From contig JBJECR010000061.1 of NCBI GenBank assembly GCA_051871275.1, positions 1 to 14,638 on the forward strand: 14,638 nucleotides of DNA, written 5' to 3'. Of this stretch, positions 6,595 to 14,604 are shown piece by piece (position 1 is the first letter of the stretch; every line of letters starts with the position of its first letter). The position numbers and the translations under genes are program-made. The stretch is from CAJUPY01 sp051871275. Its GTDB lineage: Bacteria; Bacteroidota; Bacteroidia; Bacteroidales; Muribaculaceae. The notes beneath the pieces were generated by a model that did no database searches, had not been told where the DNA came from, and saw only the letters and a list, made by a program, of their open reading frames with translations.

Positions 6595-7803
6595 TTATTT
6601 AACTTTGAAAGTGAAGTTAGCATTCCATTCGCGGAGAATAGACATAGTTACTTTCTTGCTGTTAAGGTTATAAACTTCTGTCCACTGTGTGAAACCGGTA
6701 GAGCCTTGATATCCGTTAGGACCTTGTGCTACGGATTTAAGGAGTTCCAAAGCCTGAGCGGAAGTCATTTTGTAGTTACGCTCTTTCATAGTTTTCTCCA
6801 GTGTTTCGTAGCGGTCTTTACCGTGAGTTGAATACACACTGCCGTGAGCTGTTTCAGCCATTGTTGGAGAGACATAGAAGTTTGTGACATAGCGGAGAGC
6901 GTTATTTCCTGTGAGAACTTCCATTTTGTCCGGGTTTTTGGTCAAGTCGCTATTAGTGTATTCCACGATTGCATAGTCACCTTTAGCATCAGCCATAAAG
7001 AAGTGATAGCTTGCAGGGTCTTTATCCATACACATGTTGTACTGTTTAAGCATCTCAATGGCTTCTTTAACAGTTGAAGCACGGTCCAGGAGCATACGCA
7101 TTGCTACAGTGGTGAAGATTTTTTTCTTTCCTTCTTCTTGCTGGAGTGTTGGCAGCCCGTCGAGTTTGAGCACGGAGATAGCAAAGCCGTCTTCGTTAAT
7201 ACCATCAAGGAGCAAATAAGGGAGTGCCATGAGCATTGAGAGGTCTGATTTGCCGTCTGTGTAAAAACCGCTTTCATAGCCCACAAATTGTCCATCTACA
7301 AATGAAACAGACTTTTTGCCACCGGCAGGAGCTGTGTGAACAGCTATAACAGGAATCATAATTCTGTCACCGTTTGCATCTTTATGGTTAAAGTCGAAGT
7401 TTCTGCCCATAAAGTGGTCACTTGTCTTAGTGTCCGGGCAAGCAAATGCACTGCAACCTGCAGTGTAAGTGAGGTTCATGCTTGAAGGAGAATTAGGAAG
7501 TTTGTCCATAAGGTATGCAGCAACAAACATTTTCAAGCGGTCCGTGCAGTCTATTTGGAAATTAAGTGCATCGTCGAGTTTGTAGTCCACATCATAGGTC
7601 ATTTCATAAATACGTCCTTTGTATCCTTCCAAATCGCTGAGAGAATAAATCATGTCCAGTTTGTCTTGATCCGTAATCATTACGGCAGTGTTTGATGTTG
7701 GAGTAGGAACAGGCTCAGGATCTTCATCATCGCTGCAAGAAGCAAACATAAGCGAAGAGAGTGCAATTCCGCAGAGGAGGATGCTGCTTTTTGTGAATTT
7801 CAT
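6595..7803 (-). CDS. Lipoprotein Ntn hydrolase, choloylglycine hydrolase / C45 acyltransferase type
   Basis: 402 residues. The lipobox LMFASC (Cys23) is followed by an acidic, Pro-rich linker, typical of a surface or periplasmic lipoprotein. The candidate nucleophile is C117 in AGCSAF. R134 and D137 (GRNFDF), N203 (INEDGFAIS), N308 (VTNFY) and R331 match the order of the catalytic set in bile-salt and penicillin V acylases. Here the Cys is internal after Gly116, so self-cleavage at G116-C117 would be needed, as in isopenicillin N acyltransferase-type enzymes. It probably hydrolyses a linear amide; the substrate (bile salt, N-acyl amino acid, acyl lactone or other) cannot be read from the sequence. 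The start at 7803 is preferred; an in-frame ATG three codons earlier (7812) is possible. It has its own promoter and terminator and lies downstream of an AraC-type regulator. Confidence 0.85.
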   Translation of the reverse strand: MKFTKSSILLCGIALSSLMFASCSDDEDPEPVPTPTSNTAVMITDQDKLDMIYSLSDLEGYKGRIYEMTYDVDYKLDDALNFQIDCTDRLKMFVAAYLMDKLPNSPSSMNLTYTAGCSAFACPDTKTSDHFMGRNFDFNHKDANGDRIMIPVIAVHTAPAGGKKSVSFVDGQFVGYESGFYTDGKSDLSMLMALPYLLLDGINEDGFAISVLKLDGLPTLQQEEGKKKIFTTVAMRMLLDRASTVKEAIEMLKQYNMCMDKDPASYHFFMADAKGDYAIVEYTNSDLTKNPDKMEVLTGNNALRYVTNFYVSPTMAETAHGSVYSTHGKDRYETLEKTMKERNYKMTSAQALELLKSVAQGPNGYQGSTGFTQWTEVYNLNSKKVTMSILREWNANFTFKVK

Positions 7804-7850
7804 TTTAGGCATAATAGTTTTGTATTTAATCGTTTATAATATTTTTTTTG

Positions 7851-7883
7851 CAAATATAATAATTGTTGCTAAAAAATCACAAA
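7851..7883 (-). promoter_or_regulatory. Promoter of the Ntn-hydrolase gene
   Basis: On the minus strand TTTG (7883-7880) is followed by 21 bases and TATATTTG (7858-7851), a full match to the Bacteroidetes form. The leader is about 35-45 bases. Confidence 0.75.
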
Positions 7884-7886
7884 CAA

Positions 7887-7985
7887 AATCGTCAAATCCT
7901 GAATAATTGACGATTAGACAAGAAAAATTGTTGTTTTGACAAGAAACAGGCTCTAATTTTTCAAAAAAGCAACAATGTTTGACAA
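7887..7985. promoter_or_regulatory. Repeated TTGAC-type elements upstream of the Ntn-hydrolase promoter
   Basis: AATCGTCAA (7887-7895) and TTGACGATT (7907-7915) are a perfect 9-bp inverted repeat lying just upstream of the -33 element. GACAAGAAA occurs at 7917-7925 and again at 7938-7946, 21 bases on. TTGACAA occurs at 7936-7942 and 7979-7985, 43 bases apart. Spacings near 21 and 43 keep the sites on one face of the helix, as for direct-repeat AraC-family sites. The regulator encoded just upstream is a candidate binder; this is inference. Confidence 0.45.
7921..7976 (-). terminator. Possible terminator of the AraC-type regulator gene
   Basis: On the minus strand ATTGTTG-CTT-TTTTGA (7976-7961) pairs with TCAAAACAACAAT (7939-7927), with a three-base bulge and a 21-base loop. 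The run TTTTT follows (7926-7922). It overlaps the TTGAC-type repeats, so the same bases may serve both roles. Confidence 0.45.
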
Positions 7986-7994
7986 TAATAGCTA

Positions 7995-9101
7995 TTATTT
8001 CGATGTATGTTCTTCTCTCCAGCGAGCCGGCGTGCAACCTTCTTTCTCTGCGAATTTTTTAGAGAAGTGGCTATGCGAAAGGAAACCGGACAATTCGGAA
8101 ATTTCCAAAATTTTAGTATCCGGCTGAGTGAGCATAATGTGTTTTGAATATTCTATTCTTAAGTCCGTAATCCAACCGCGGAAATTTTTATGATATACGG
8201 CATTTATGTATTCCGAGAGGTATGTGCGGTTAGTTCCGAGCATGGCAGCCAGGTCTTTAAGCGTAACTCCGGGAAGACTGAAACCTTCTTTTGTCACCCA
8301 ACTTTCCAATTGTGCACTTATATCAGACCTGTATGCATCGCTATCTTCCGGCTCAGAGCTACATATCTTTTCTTCCTCTTCTTCCTCTTCCATAATAGCT
8401 ATTTCTACTTGCTCGTAAAACAGGAGATAATTTTGGTAGCAGCAATATAGATAGACGTAAAATGGGATAGAAGCAAGAATCCAAATGAAAATATATTCAT
8501 CCTGCAGGAATGTGAGCAATCCGCATCCCACACCAAAGCCTACAGCCCAATATGTGAAAACAGACATCCACTGAATATATGCTTCAATTTCATCGGAATG
8601 AGTTTCTTCAAACATTTTCACGGCTTGATAATATTTTCTTAAAATCCTAACGGAAAGAAACAAGCCATACGTTATGAGCCAAAGGGCAAGAATAATGATA
8701 GCAATTTTTTGAACATTATCTGAAAGAAACAGTGATGCTATGACGGCAAAACTTTCATACACCACCCACATTCCCAAGTGGATACAAAACAGTTTGCGTG
8801 TCAAGTATCTATTATCCAAAAGTGTAATCATTGCAGAACTGAACAGCCAATAACAGATGAAATAAGTTCCCAAATTCATCAGTATTGTGGCATACACATC
8901 TTTGAGCCTTAGAGTGCAGAAAAGGTGTACGGAATAGTTTGCAACAAGAATAAGCAATGCCACACCCATAAGTCTGCGTGACAGCAAAAAATTTGCAAAG
9001 ATTTTCCTTTCCGGCACACGAGCAAGGAGCATGTGCAAACCGAAAAAGGTCATCAGCGTCATAGTAATAGCGAGAGAGTAATGATATAGTGATTCGTCCA
9101 T
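7995..9101 (-). CDS. Membrane-anchored AraC-family transcriptional regulator
   Basis: 368 residues. About seven hydrophobic segments (roughly 5-28, 43-62, 70-92, 105-127, 131-153, 178-198 and 202-223) are followed by a run of seven Glu (238-244) and an acidic linker. The C-terminal AraC double HTH spans about 278-366: LKDLAAMLGTNRTYLSEYIN is the first recognition unit and EISELSGFLSHSHFSKKFAEKEGCTPARWREE the second, with its conserved tail. Regulators of this shape are widespread in Bacteroidetes and are taken to sense a membrane or external signal. The start is the ATG at 9101; an upstream in-frame TTG at 9152 lies within the promoter -7 element and is excluded. The likely target is the downstream Ntn-hydrolase gene. 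It is divergent from the threonine operon. Confidence 0.9.
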   Translation of the reverse strand: MDESLYHYSLAITMTLMTFFGLHMLLARVPERKIFANFLLSRRLMGVALLILVANYSVHLFCTLRLKDVYATILMNLGTYFICYWLFSSAMITLLDNRYLTRKLFCIHLGMWVVYESFAVIASLFLSDNVQKIAIIILALWLITYGLFLSVRILRKYYQAVKMFEETHSDEIEAYIQWMSVFTYWAVGFGVGCGLLTFLQDEYIFIWILASIPFYVYLYCCYQNYLLFYEQVEIAIMEEEEEEEKICSSEPEDSDAYRSDISAQLESWVTKEGFSLPGVTLKDLAAMLGTNRTYLSEYINAVYHKNFRGWITDLRIEYSKHIMLTQPDTKILEISELSGFLSHSHFSKKFAEKEGCTPARWREEHTSK

Positions 9102-9149
9102 TAATTCATATTTTTGATGTGAATACCACTGTTTCACAAGATTCCGCAA

Positions 9150-9182
9150 CAAAATTACTCACTTTTTCTGAAATTTTTCAAA
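9150..9182 (-). promoter_or_regulatory. Promoter of the AraC-type regulator gene
   Basis: On the minus strand TTTG (9182-9179) is followed by 21 bases and TAATTTTG (9157-9150), a full match. The start would be near 9143 and the leader about 42 bases. This sets the translation start at 9101. A further TATATTTG on the same strand (9260-9253) lacks a matching -33 element. Confidence 0.7.
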
Positions 9183-9300
9183 ATTCAATCAAGATTTTTA
9201 TCGCTATCACAGTACAAAACAGAATAAAATCACACAAATTTACATCTTTCTGCAAATATATTGCTCAAAAGGGCTGATAAATGCGATAAAATGATTAACT

Positions 9301-9333
9301 TTACCGAAATTTTTGAATAGACTATAGTTTTTG
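9301..9333 (+). promoter_or_regulatory. Possible promoter of the threonine operon
   Basis: TTTA-like bases near 9300-9303 are followed about 21 bases later by TAGTTTTTG (9325-9333), a stretched form of TANNTTTG. TAACTTTA (9297-9304) is an alternative -7. Both are imperfect. No leader peptide rich in Thr or Ile codons, T-box or attenuator hairpin is visible between here and 9362. Confidence 0.3.
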
Positions 9334-9361
9334 ATAGGAAAAAGACATAAAACGAGCTCAA

Positions 9362-11797
9362 ATGAAAGTTCTAAAGTTTGGAGGCACATCGGTGGGTACC
9401 GTTGAAAGCCTCAAAAATGTGAAAAAGATTGTTGAAAGTAATTCAGAACCGTGCATTGTTGTGGTTTCCGCACTGGGCGGACTGACGGATATGCTGATTA
9501 AAACCGCCAAAACAGCATGCAAGGGTGATATTTCATACCGCGAATTATACGAAGGCATTGTGACGCGTCACAATAATGTGATTGCAGGAATTGTTCCGGC
9601 TGAGAAGCAAGAGGAAGTGCACAAAATTACAGACCCATTGCTTACGGAGCTTGGCGACATCTTCCAGGGTATCTCGCTAATTAAAGACTTGTCACAGCGT
9701 ACGTTGGATATCGTGGTAAGCTACGGTGAACGACTTTCTTCCGTAATCATCAGCCGCATTATCACCGGTGCAAGGCACTTTGACTCTCGCAATTTTATTA
9801 AAACAAACACAAAATTCGGCAGACATACTCTGAACAATGCTGCCACAGCGGAACTTATCCACCAAACGTTTGATTCATACACAGGAAAGTTCACTGTAGT
9901 GCCCGGTTTTATATCCTCCGATGCTGAAACAGGCGAAATTACAAACCTCGGTCGTGGAGGAAGCGACTATACCGCTGCAATTATAGCAGCAACACTCAAA
10001 GCTTCCATGCTTGAGATATGGACAGACGTTGACGGCTTCCTCACTGCAGACCCGAGAGTTATTTCAAAAGCTTACGTGATAGACCACCTTTCCTTTATAG
10101 AAGCTATGGAGCTTTGCAACTTCGGTGCAAAAGTGGTTTATCCTCCTACAATTTACCCTGTATATCACGAAAATATACCTATCAAAATAAAAAATACATT
10201 TAACCCTGATGCTCCCGGAACTCTTATCAGCGACGATGCAGCAGTAATAGCAAAGCCAATCAAAGGTATTTCGTCTATAAACGATACTTGCCTCATCACC
10301 CTTACAGGTTTTGGTATGGTGGGCGTAATCGGTATTAACAGCCGTATTTTCAATGCTTTGGCACGAAACGGAGTGAGCGTGTTCCTCGTTTCTCAGGCAT
10401 CTTCCGAGCATAATACCTCTTTTGCAGTGAAAAACTGCGATGCGGATATTGCAGTGGAAGTGCTTCGCGAAGAGTTTAAGGCAGAACTTGCAACGGGTGA
10501 AATCAGCGGTATTGAACCGGAACGCGACCTGGCAACAGTGGCAATCGTGGGTGAAAACATGAAACACACTCCCGGTATTGCAGGAAAACTTTTCAACACT
10601 CTGGGACGTAACGGCATAAACGTAATTGCCTGTGCACAAGGAGCAAGCGAAACAAATATCTCATTCGTAATCAAACTTGAGAGCTTGCGTAAAGCACTCA
10701 ACGTGATTCATGATTCTTTCTTCCTCTCTCAAACACAAGTTCTCAACATCTTTATAGCCGGAGTAGGTCACGTTGGCGGCAACCTGCTGAAACAAATAAA
10801 GAGCCAGAAGCAAAAACTGCTTGAAGAAAAATCACTTGAACTGAGAATCGTGGGTGTTTCTTCTTCCAAGAAATGCGTGTTTGATGCTGATGGTATAGAC
10901 ATGGAGCAATATGCGGAATTACTTGAGAAATCAGACATACTTCCAACGCCTGAAGTGATAAAGGATAAGATAATCTCCATGAATCTGTTCAACTCCGTAT
11001 TTGTGGACTGCACCGCAAGTGCCGATGTTGCTTCCATCTATGGAGAACTGCTAAGCCACAACATCAACGTGGTGGCTGCCAACAAGATAGCAGCTTCTTC
11101 CGCCTACGAAAATTATCACAGGCTCAAGGAAATTTCTCACCGCCGCGGTGTGAAATTCCTCTTTGAGACAAATGTAGGAGCCGGTCTGCCTATTATAAAC
11201 ACTATAAACAGCCTAATTAATTCCGGTGACAAGATTGTGAAAATTGAAGCCGTACTTTCCGGCACATTAAACTATATCTTCAACACTCTAAGCAGCGATG
11301 TTCCAATGAGCAAAGCCATAAAAATGGCAATGGAAGCAGGCTACAGCGAACCGGATCCGAGAATTGACCTTTGCGGTAAAGACGTGACGCGCAAAATAGT
11401 GATTCTCGCTCGTGAAAGCGGATATTGCGTGGAACAGAACGACGTGAAAACAAATCTCTTTATCCCGGACAAATACTTTGAGGGTTCTAAAGAAGATTTT
11501 CTCAAAAACATCTGCGAACTTGATGCGGAATTTGAGAAAAAACGTGCGGAAGCAGCAGCACAGAATCGCCATTTCCGCTTCGTTGCCACTATGGATAACG
11601 GAAAGGTGTCAATAGGACTGCAAACTATTGATTCCCGTCACCCATTCTATTCACTTGAAGGCAGCAATAACGTGATTCTCCTCACAACAGACCGCTACAA
11701 AGAGTTCCCGATGGAAATAAAAGGCTACGGTGCAGGTGCGGAAGTGACTGCAGCAGGAGTTTTTGCAGATATAATCAGTATAGCAAATATCAGATAA
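9362..11797 (+). CDS. thrA: Bifunctional aspartate kinase / homoserine dehydrogenase
   Basis: 811 residues, close to the usual 810-820. The kinase domain (1 to about 295) has KFGGTSVG (5-12), SYGERLSS (120-127) and LGRGGSDYTAA (196-206). Two ACT-type regulatory domains (about 312-450, with GFGMVGVIGI and ENMKHTPGIAGKLF) are where threonine feedback usually acts. The dehydrogenase (about 461 to the end) has the nucleotide-binding GVGHVGG (467-473), AANK (572-575), LSGTLNYIFN (632-641), and GYSEPDPRIDL followed by KDVTRK (660-678), with D674 and K678 as the expected catalytic pair. It makes aspartyl phosphate and later reduces aspartate semialdehyde to homoserine in the cytoplasm. The start is the ATG that gives the canonical MKVLKFGG. 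The stop is one base before the next gene, so the thr genes are an operon. Confidence 0.97.
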   Translation: MKVLKFGGTSVGTVESLKNVKKIVESNSEPCIVVVSALGGLTDMLIKTAKTACKGDISYRELYEGIVTRHNNVIAGIVPAEKQEEVHKITDPLLTELGDIFQGISLIKDLSQRTLDIVVSYGERLSSVIISRIITGARHFDSRNFIKTNTKFGRHTLNNAATAELIHQTFDSYTGKFTVVPGFISSDAETGEITNLGRGGSDYTAAIIAATLKASMLEIWTDVDGFLTADPRVISKAYVIDHLSFIEAMELCNFGAKVVYPPTIYPVYHENIPIKIKNTFNPDAPGTLISDDAAVIAKPIKGISSINDTCLITLTGFGMVGVIGINSRIFNALARNGVSVFLVSQASSEHNTSFAVKNCDADIAVEVLREEFKAELATGEISGIEPERDLATVAIVGENMKHTPGIAGKLFNTLGRNGINVIACAQGASETNISFVIKLESLRKALNVIHDSFFLSQTQVLNIFIAGVGHVGGNLLKQIKSQKQKLLEEKSLELRIVGVSSSKKCVFDADGIDMEQYAELLEKSDILPTPEVIKDKIISMNLFNSVFVDCTASADVASIYGELLSHNINVVAANKIAASSAYENYHRLKEISHRRGVKFLFETNVGAGLPIINTINSLINSGDKIVKIEAVLSGTLNYIFNTLSSDVPMSKAIKMAMEAGYSEPDPRIDLCGKDVTRKIVILARESGYCVEQNDVKTNLFIPDKYFEGSKEDFLKNICELDAEFEKKRAEAAAQNRHFRFVATMDNGKVSIGLQTIDSRHPFYSLEGSNNVILLTTDRYKEFPMEIKGYGAGAEVTAAGVFADIISIANIR

Positions 11798-11798
11798 T

Positions 11799-13010
11799 AT
11801 GAAACACCTTATTATATTAGGTGACGGAATGGCAGATGAGCCTATCGAATCACTCGGAGGGAAAACACCTCTGATGGCTGCCAATACCCCTACTCTTGAC
11901 TTCCTTGCCTCTAAATCCAGGCTGGGCACGCTTGTCACCACTCCTCCGGGATATGAACCGGGAAGCGAAATTGCACACTTGTCGTTGCTGGGCTACGACG
12001 TGCCAAAAGTTTTTGAAGGTCGCGGCTCACTCGAAGCGGCAAGTATGGGCGTAGATATTGAGCCGGGCGAAATGGCAATGCGATGCAATATTATCTGCAT
12101 TGAAAACGGCAAAATAAAGAATCATTCCGCCGGAAATATTACAACGGAGGAAGCCGATATCCTTATAAAATATCTAAACAATAATATCGGTGAGGACACC
12201 GCAAAATTTTTCACAGGTATTTCTTACCGGCACCTACTCAAAATCCGAGGTGGTAACAAAAATATCATTTGTACTCCGCCACACGATGTACCGGGAACTC
12301 CTTTCCGTGACTGCCTTGTAAAAGCAAAAAATGCCGAAGGTGAGACAACCGCAGAACTGATAAATAAACTTATACTCCGTTCACAGGAACTGCTTGCAAA
12401 TCACCCCGTTAACCTTGCCCGCACCGCTCGCGGAGAAGACCCTGCAAACAGCATCTGGCCATGGTCACCGGGTTACAAACCTTCAATGGAAACATTGGCA
12501 GACAAATTCGGTATTAAAAACGGAGCAGTGATTTCCGCAGTGGATTTGATTAAGGGTATAGGCGTATATTGCGGACTGAAGCCAATAGACGTGGAAGGTG
12601 CCACAGGACTGTGGAATACAAACTATGAAGGCAAAGCAGACGCCGCTATCAAAGCGCTGAAAGACGGTGCGGACTTTGTTTTTCTTCACATTGAAGCAAG
12701 CGATGAAGCCGGACATGAAGGCGATGTGAACCTGAAAGTCAAAACGGTGGAGTACCTTGACGAAAGAGTGTGCCGCAGAATACTTGACGCACTTCCGGAA
12801 ATAGGAGAACCCGTGGCAATAGCTGTTCTTCCGGATCACCCGACGCCATGTGCAAAACGTACTCACTCCGCCACTCCCGTACCGGTGATGATTTACGTTC
12901 CCGGTGTGGATGGCGACGGCATAAAGCAATACAACGAGGAAACAGCACTCTCCGGCTCCCTCGGAGCAATGACAAATGATGATTTTATTAAAACATTCTT
13001 AAGCAAATAA
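11799..13010 (+). CDS. Phosphoglycerate-mutase-like protein, probable homoserine kinase of the threonine operon
   Basis: 403 residues of the alkaline phosphatase superfamily, annotated either as cofactor-independent phosphoglycerate mutase (apgM type) or as a proposed homoserine kinase (TIGR02535 group). Metal and nucleophile residues are visible: D9 in LGDGMAD, S56 in PGSEIAHLSLLGY, D302 and H306 in EASDEAGHEGD, D346 and H347 in LPDHPTP, and H356 in KRTHSATP. The mutase active site would have this same set, so residues alone cannot settle substrate. Position does help: it sits between thrA and thrC with gaps of 1 and 4 bases, and no GHMP-type thrB is present, so it probably turns homoserine into phosphohomoserine. 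The classical thrB function is thus filled by an unrelated fold. Confidence 0.9.
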   Translation: MKHLIILGDGMADEPIESLGGKTPLMAANTPTLDFLASKSRLGTLVTTPPGYEPGSEIAHLSLLGYDVPKVFEGRGSLEAASMGVDIEPGEMAMRCNIICIENGKIKNHSAGNITTEEADILIKYLNNNIGEDTAKFFTGISYRHLLKIRGGNKNIICTPPHDVPGTPFRDCLVKAKNAEGETTAELINKLILRSQELLANHPVNLARTARGEDPANSIWPWSPGYKPSMETLADKFGIKNGAVISAVDLIKGIGVYCGLKPIDVEGATGLWNTNYEGKADAAIKALKDGADFVFLHIEASDEAGHEGDVNLKVKTVEYLDERVCRRILDALPEIGEPVAIAVLPDHPTPCAKRTHSATPVPVMIYVPGVDGDGIKQYNEETALSGSLGAMTNDDFIKTFLSK

Positions 13011-13014
13011 TCAC

Positions 13015-14325
13015 ATGATATACTATAGCACAAATAACAGCGATATCACAGTTTCTCTGCAAGAAGCTGTGGTAAAAGGACTTGCATCAGACCGCGGACT
13101 GTTTATGCCGGAGCGTATTCCTGCTCTGCCGAAAGAATTCTTTGACAACATCGGCAATATGTCGCTGCAAGAAATATCATTTACAGTGGCAAAAGCCCTA
13201 TTTGGCGAAGATGTGGAAACGGAAGTGCTGAAAAATATTGTTTATGAAGCCCTGAATTTCGACATTCCGCTCAAGCAGGTATCTGAAAACAAATACAGTC
13301 TGGAACTATTTCACGGACCGACACTCGCATTCAAAGACGTAGGTGCCCGCTTTATGGCACGTTTGCTCGGCTATTTCAACTCCAAAAGCAACGACAATAG
13401 CACTGTAAACGTACTTGTTGCCACCTCCGGCGACACCGGAAGTGCTGTTGCAAACGGTTTTCTGGGAGTTCCGGGAGTGAGAGTATTCGTGCTCTATCCG
13501 CAAGGCAAAGTGAGCCGCATCCAAGAGTCACAGTTCACCACACTTGGCAAAAATATCACTGCAATAGAAGTAAACGGTACTTTTGACGACTGCCAAGCAC
13601 TCGTAAAAACAGCATTTATGGATGGCGAACTGAATGCAAAAATGAAGCTCACAAGTGCAAACAGCATCAATGTGGCTCGTTTCCTTCCACAAATGTTTTA
13701 CTATTTCTATGCCTACGCACAGCTTGCCAAACAAGGAAAAGACCTGAGCAATATTGTTGTTGCCGTGCCAAGCGGAAACTTTGGAAACATTTGTTCCGCA
13801 CTCATAGGTAAAGCTATGGGACTGCCAATAAAACACTTTATTGCAGCCAACAATCGCAATGACGTATTCTTCCAGTACCTCCAAACAGGTAAATACGAGC
13901 CGAGAAAATCCGTGCAAACAATAGCAAACGCAATGGACGTTGGAGACCCAAGTAACTTTGCCCGTGTTCTTGACTTATACAAACATAGCCACGACGCAAT
14001 TTGCAGCGACATTTCCGGTTGCACATACACAGATGAACAAATTGCAGAGACTATGAAGGCTACATTTGCCGAAACCGGATATGTTCTTGACCCTCATGGT
14101 GCAGTGGCTTATCGTGCACTAAATGAGCAACTAAAAGAAGGCGAAACAGGTATCTTCCTGGAAACTGCACATCCCGCAAAATTCAAAAGCACGGTGGATA
14201 ACATTCTAAATTCAGACATAGAAATACCTGCCAAACTCCAAGCATTTATGCAAGGCACAAAGCAGTCGCTGCCGATTTCCACAGAATACGAAGATTTCAA
14301 GAAAGTGCTCCTAAGCAACAGATAA
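13015..14325 (+). CDS. thrC: Threonine synthase
   Basis: 436 residues, within the family range. The N-terminal YYSTN and the LASDRGLFMPE segment match the threonine synthase start. The PLP lysine is K107 in GPTLAFKDVGARF. The phosphate-binding loop is ATSGDTGSA (136-144), and PSGNFGN (252-258) is a second conserved cofactor-site motif. HGAVAYRAL and ETAHPAKF mark the C-terminal part. The enzyme converts O-phosphohomoserine to threonine in the cytoplasm, the last step of the operon's pathway. It starts four bases after the previous stop, and a good terminator follows its own stop by about 20 bases. This is the last gene of the operon. Confidence 0.97.
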   Translation: MIYYSTNNSDITVSLQEAVVKGLASDRGLFMPERIPALPKEFFDNIGNMSLQEISFTVAKALFGEDVETEVLKNIVYEALNFDIPLKQVSENKYSLELFHGPTLAFKDVGARFMARLLGYFNSKSNDNSTVNVLVATSGDTGSAVANGFLGVPGVRVFVLYPQGKVSRIQESQFTTLGKNITAIEVNGTFDDCQALVKTAFMDGELNAKMKLTSANSINVARFLPQMFYYFYAYAQLAKQGKDLSNIVVAVPSGNFGNICSALIGKAMGLPIKHFIAANNRNDVFFQYLQTGKYEPRKSVQTIANAMDVGDPSNFARVLDLYKHSHDAICSDISGCTYTDEQIAETMKATFAETGYVLDPHGAVAYRALNEQLKEGETGIFLETAHPAKFKSTVDNILNSDIEIPAKLQAFMQGTKQSLPISTEYEDFKKVLLSNR

Positions 14326-14346
14326 ATAATTCTAAGAAAAAACTTA

Positions 14347-14374
14347 AAAGCCGGGCTGATGCTCGGTTTTTTTT
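14347..14374 (+). terminator. Terminator of the threonine operon
   Basis: CCGGGC (14351-14356) pairs with GCTCGG (14361-14366) around a TGAT loop, including one G-T pair. The stem extends into AAAAG/TTTTT and is followed by a run of eight T (14367-14374). Confidence 0.85.
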
Positions 14375-14381
14375 GAACTGC

Positions 14382-14463
14382 CTGATTGGATTAATTAGAC
14401 TAATTAGACTAATTGGACTAATTGGACTAATTTGCCTAATTAGACTAATTGGGACTAATTGGA
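14382..14463. repeat. 9-bp tandem repeat, about nine copies of CTAATTRGA
   Basis: Successive units read CTAATTAGA or CTAATTGGA, with small changes in the first, second and sixth copies and one inserted G in the eighth. Many units contain the palindrome CTAATTAG. It lies between the thr terminator and the rRNA terminator and has no gene. An open frame through it (repeating Leu-Ile-Gly/Arg) is only a translation of the repeat. Confidence 0.9.
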
Positions 14464-14487
14464 TTTTGCTTCCCGAGATGGCTAAGT

Positions 14488-14556
14488 TCTCCGGGATATC
14501 CCATCATTCTCATGTCTCCCGGGCTTCCCATCATTCCCAGTCCTCCCGGTTCTCCC
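14488..14556. repeat. Imperfect 27/28-bp pyrimidine-rich repeat
   Basis: The unit begins TCTCCCGGG and continues through TCCCATCATTC. Copies start at 14488 and 14515, and a partial third starts near 14542 (CTCCCGGTTCTCCCA). The strand is strongly pyrimidine-biased. No function can be assigned. Confidence 0.6.
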
Positions 14557-14560
14557 AAAA

Positions 14561-14597
14561 ATGAAAAAGCCCCACGGATTGTATCCGTGAGGCTTTC
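14561..14597 (-). terminator. Terminator of the rRNA operon
   Basis: AAAGCC-C-CACGGAT (14566-14579) pairs with ATCCGTG-A-GGCTTT (14583-14596) with one mismatch and a TGT loop. On the minus strand it ends in a T-rich run and lies about 10 bases past the 5S gene end. Confidence 0.85.
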
Positions 14598-14604
14598 TTC
14601 TGAA

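Noticed and set aside
6399..6602. Plus-strand small gene over the Fic operator
   Set aside because: The frame runs through the operator and a terminator stem. Its translation is unremarkable, and no good plus-strand promoter is seen (only a partial TATTTTG).
9102..9152. Longer N-terminus of the AraC-type regulator from a TTG at 9152
   Set aside because: The TTG is part of the -7 element TAATTTTG, so it would lie upstream of the transcript start; the ATG at 9101 fits.
9183..9361. Threonine attenuator or riboswitch upstream of thrA
   Set aside because: No leader peptide with Thr/Ile codons, no terminator/antiterminator pair and no conserved riboswitch core can be seen.
10064..10639. Open frame on the minus strand (191 codons) opposite thrA
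   Set aside because: It is antisense to conserved ThrA sequence; its Cys/His/Phe/Tyr-rich translation matches no family and no promoter or terminator supports it.
14382..14463. Tandem repeat as a CRISPR array
   Set aside because: Units are 9 bases and directly joined with no spacers; no cas genes are present.
14373..14564. 63-codon plus-strand frame with repeated Leu-Ile-Arg/Gly
   Set aside because: It is a translation of the 9-bp tandem repeat between two terminators, with no start signal.
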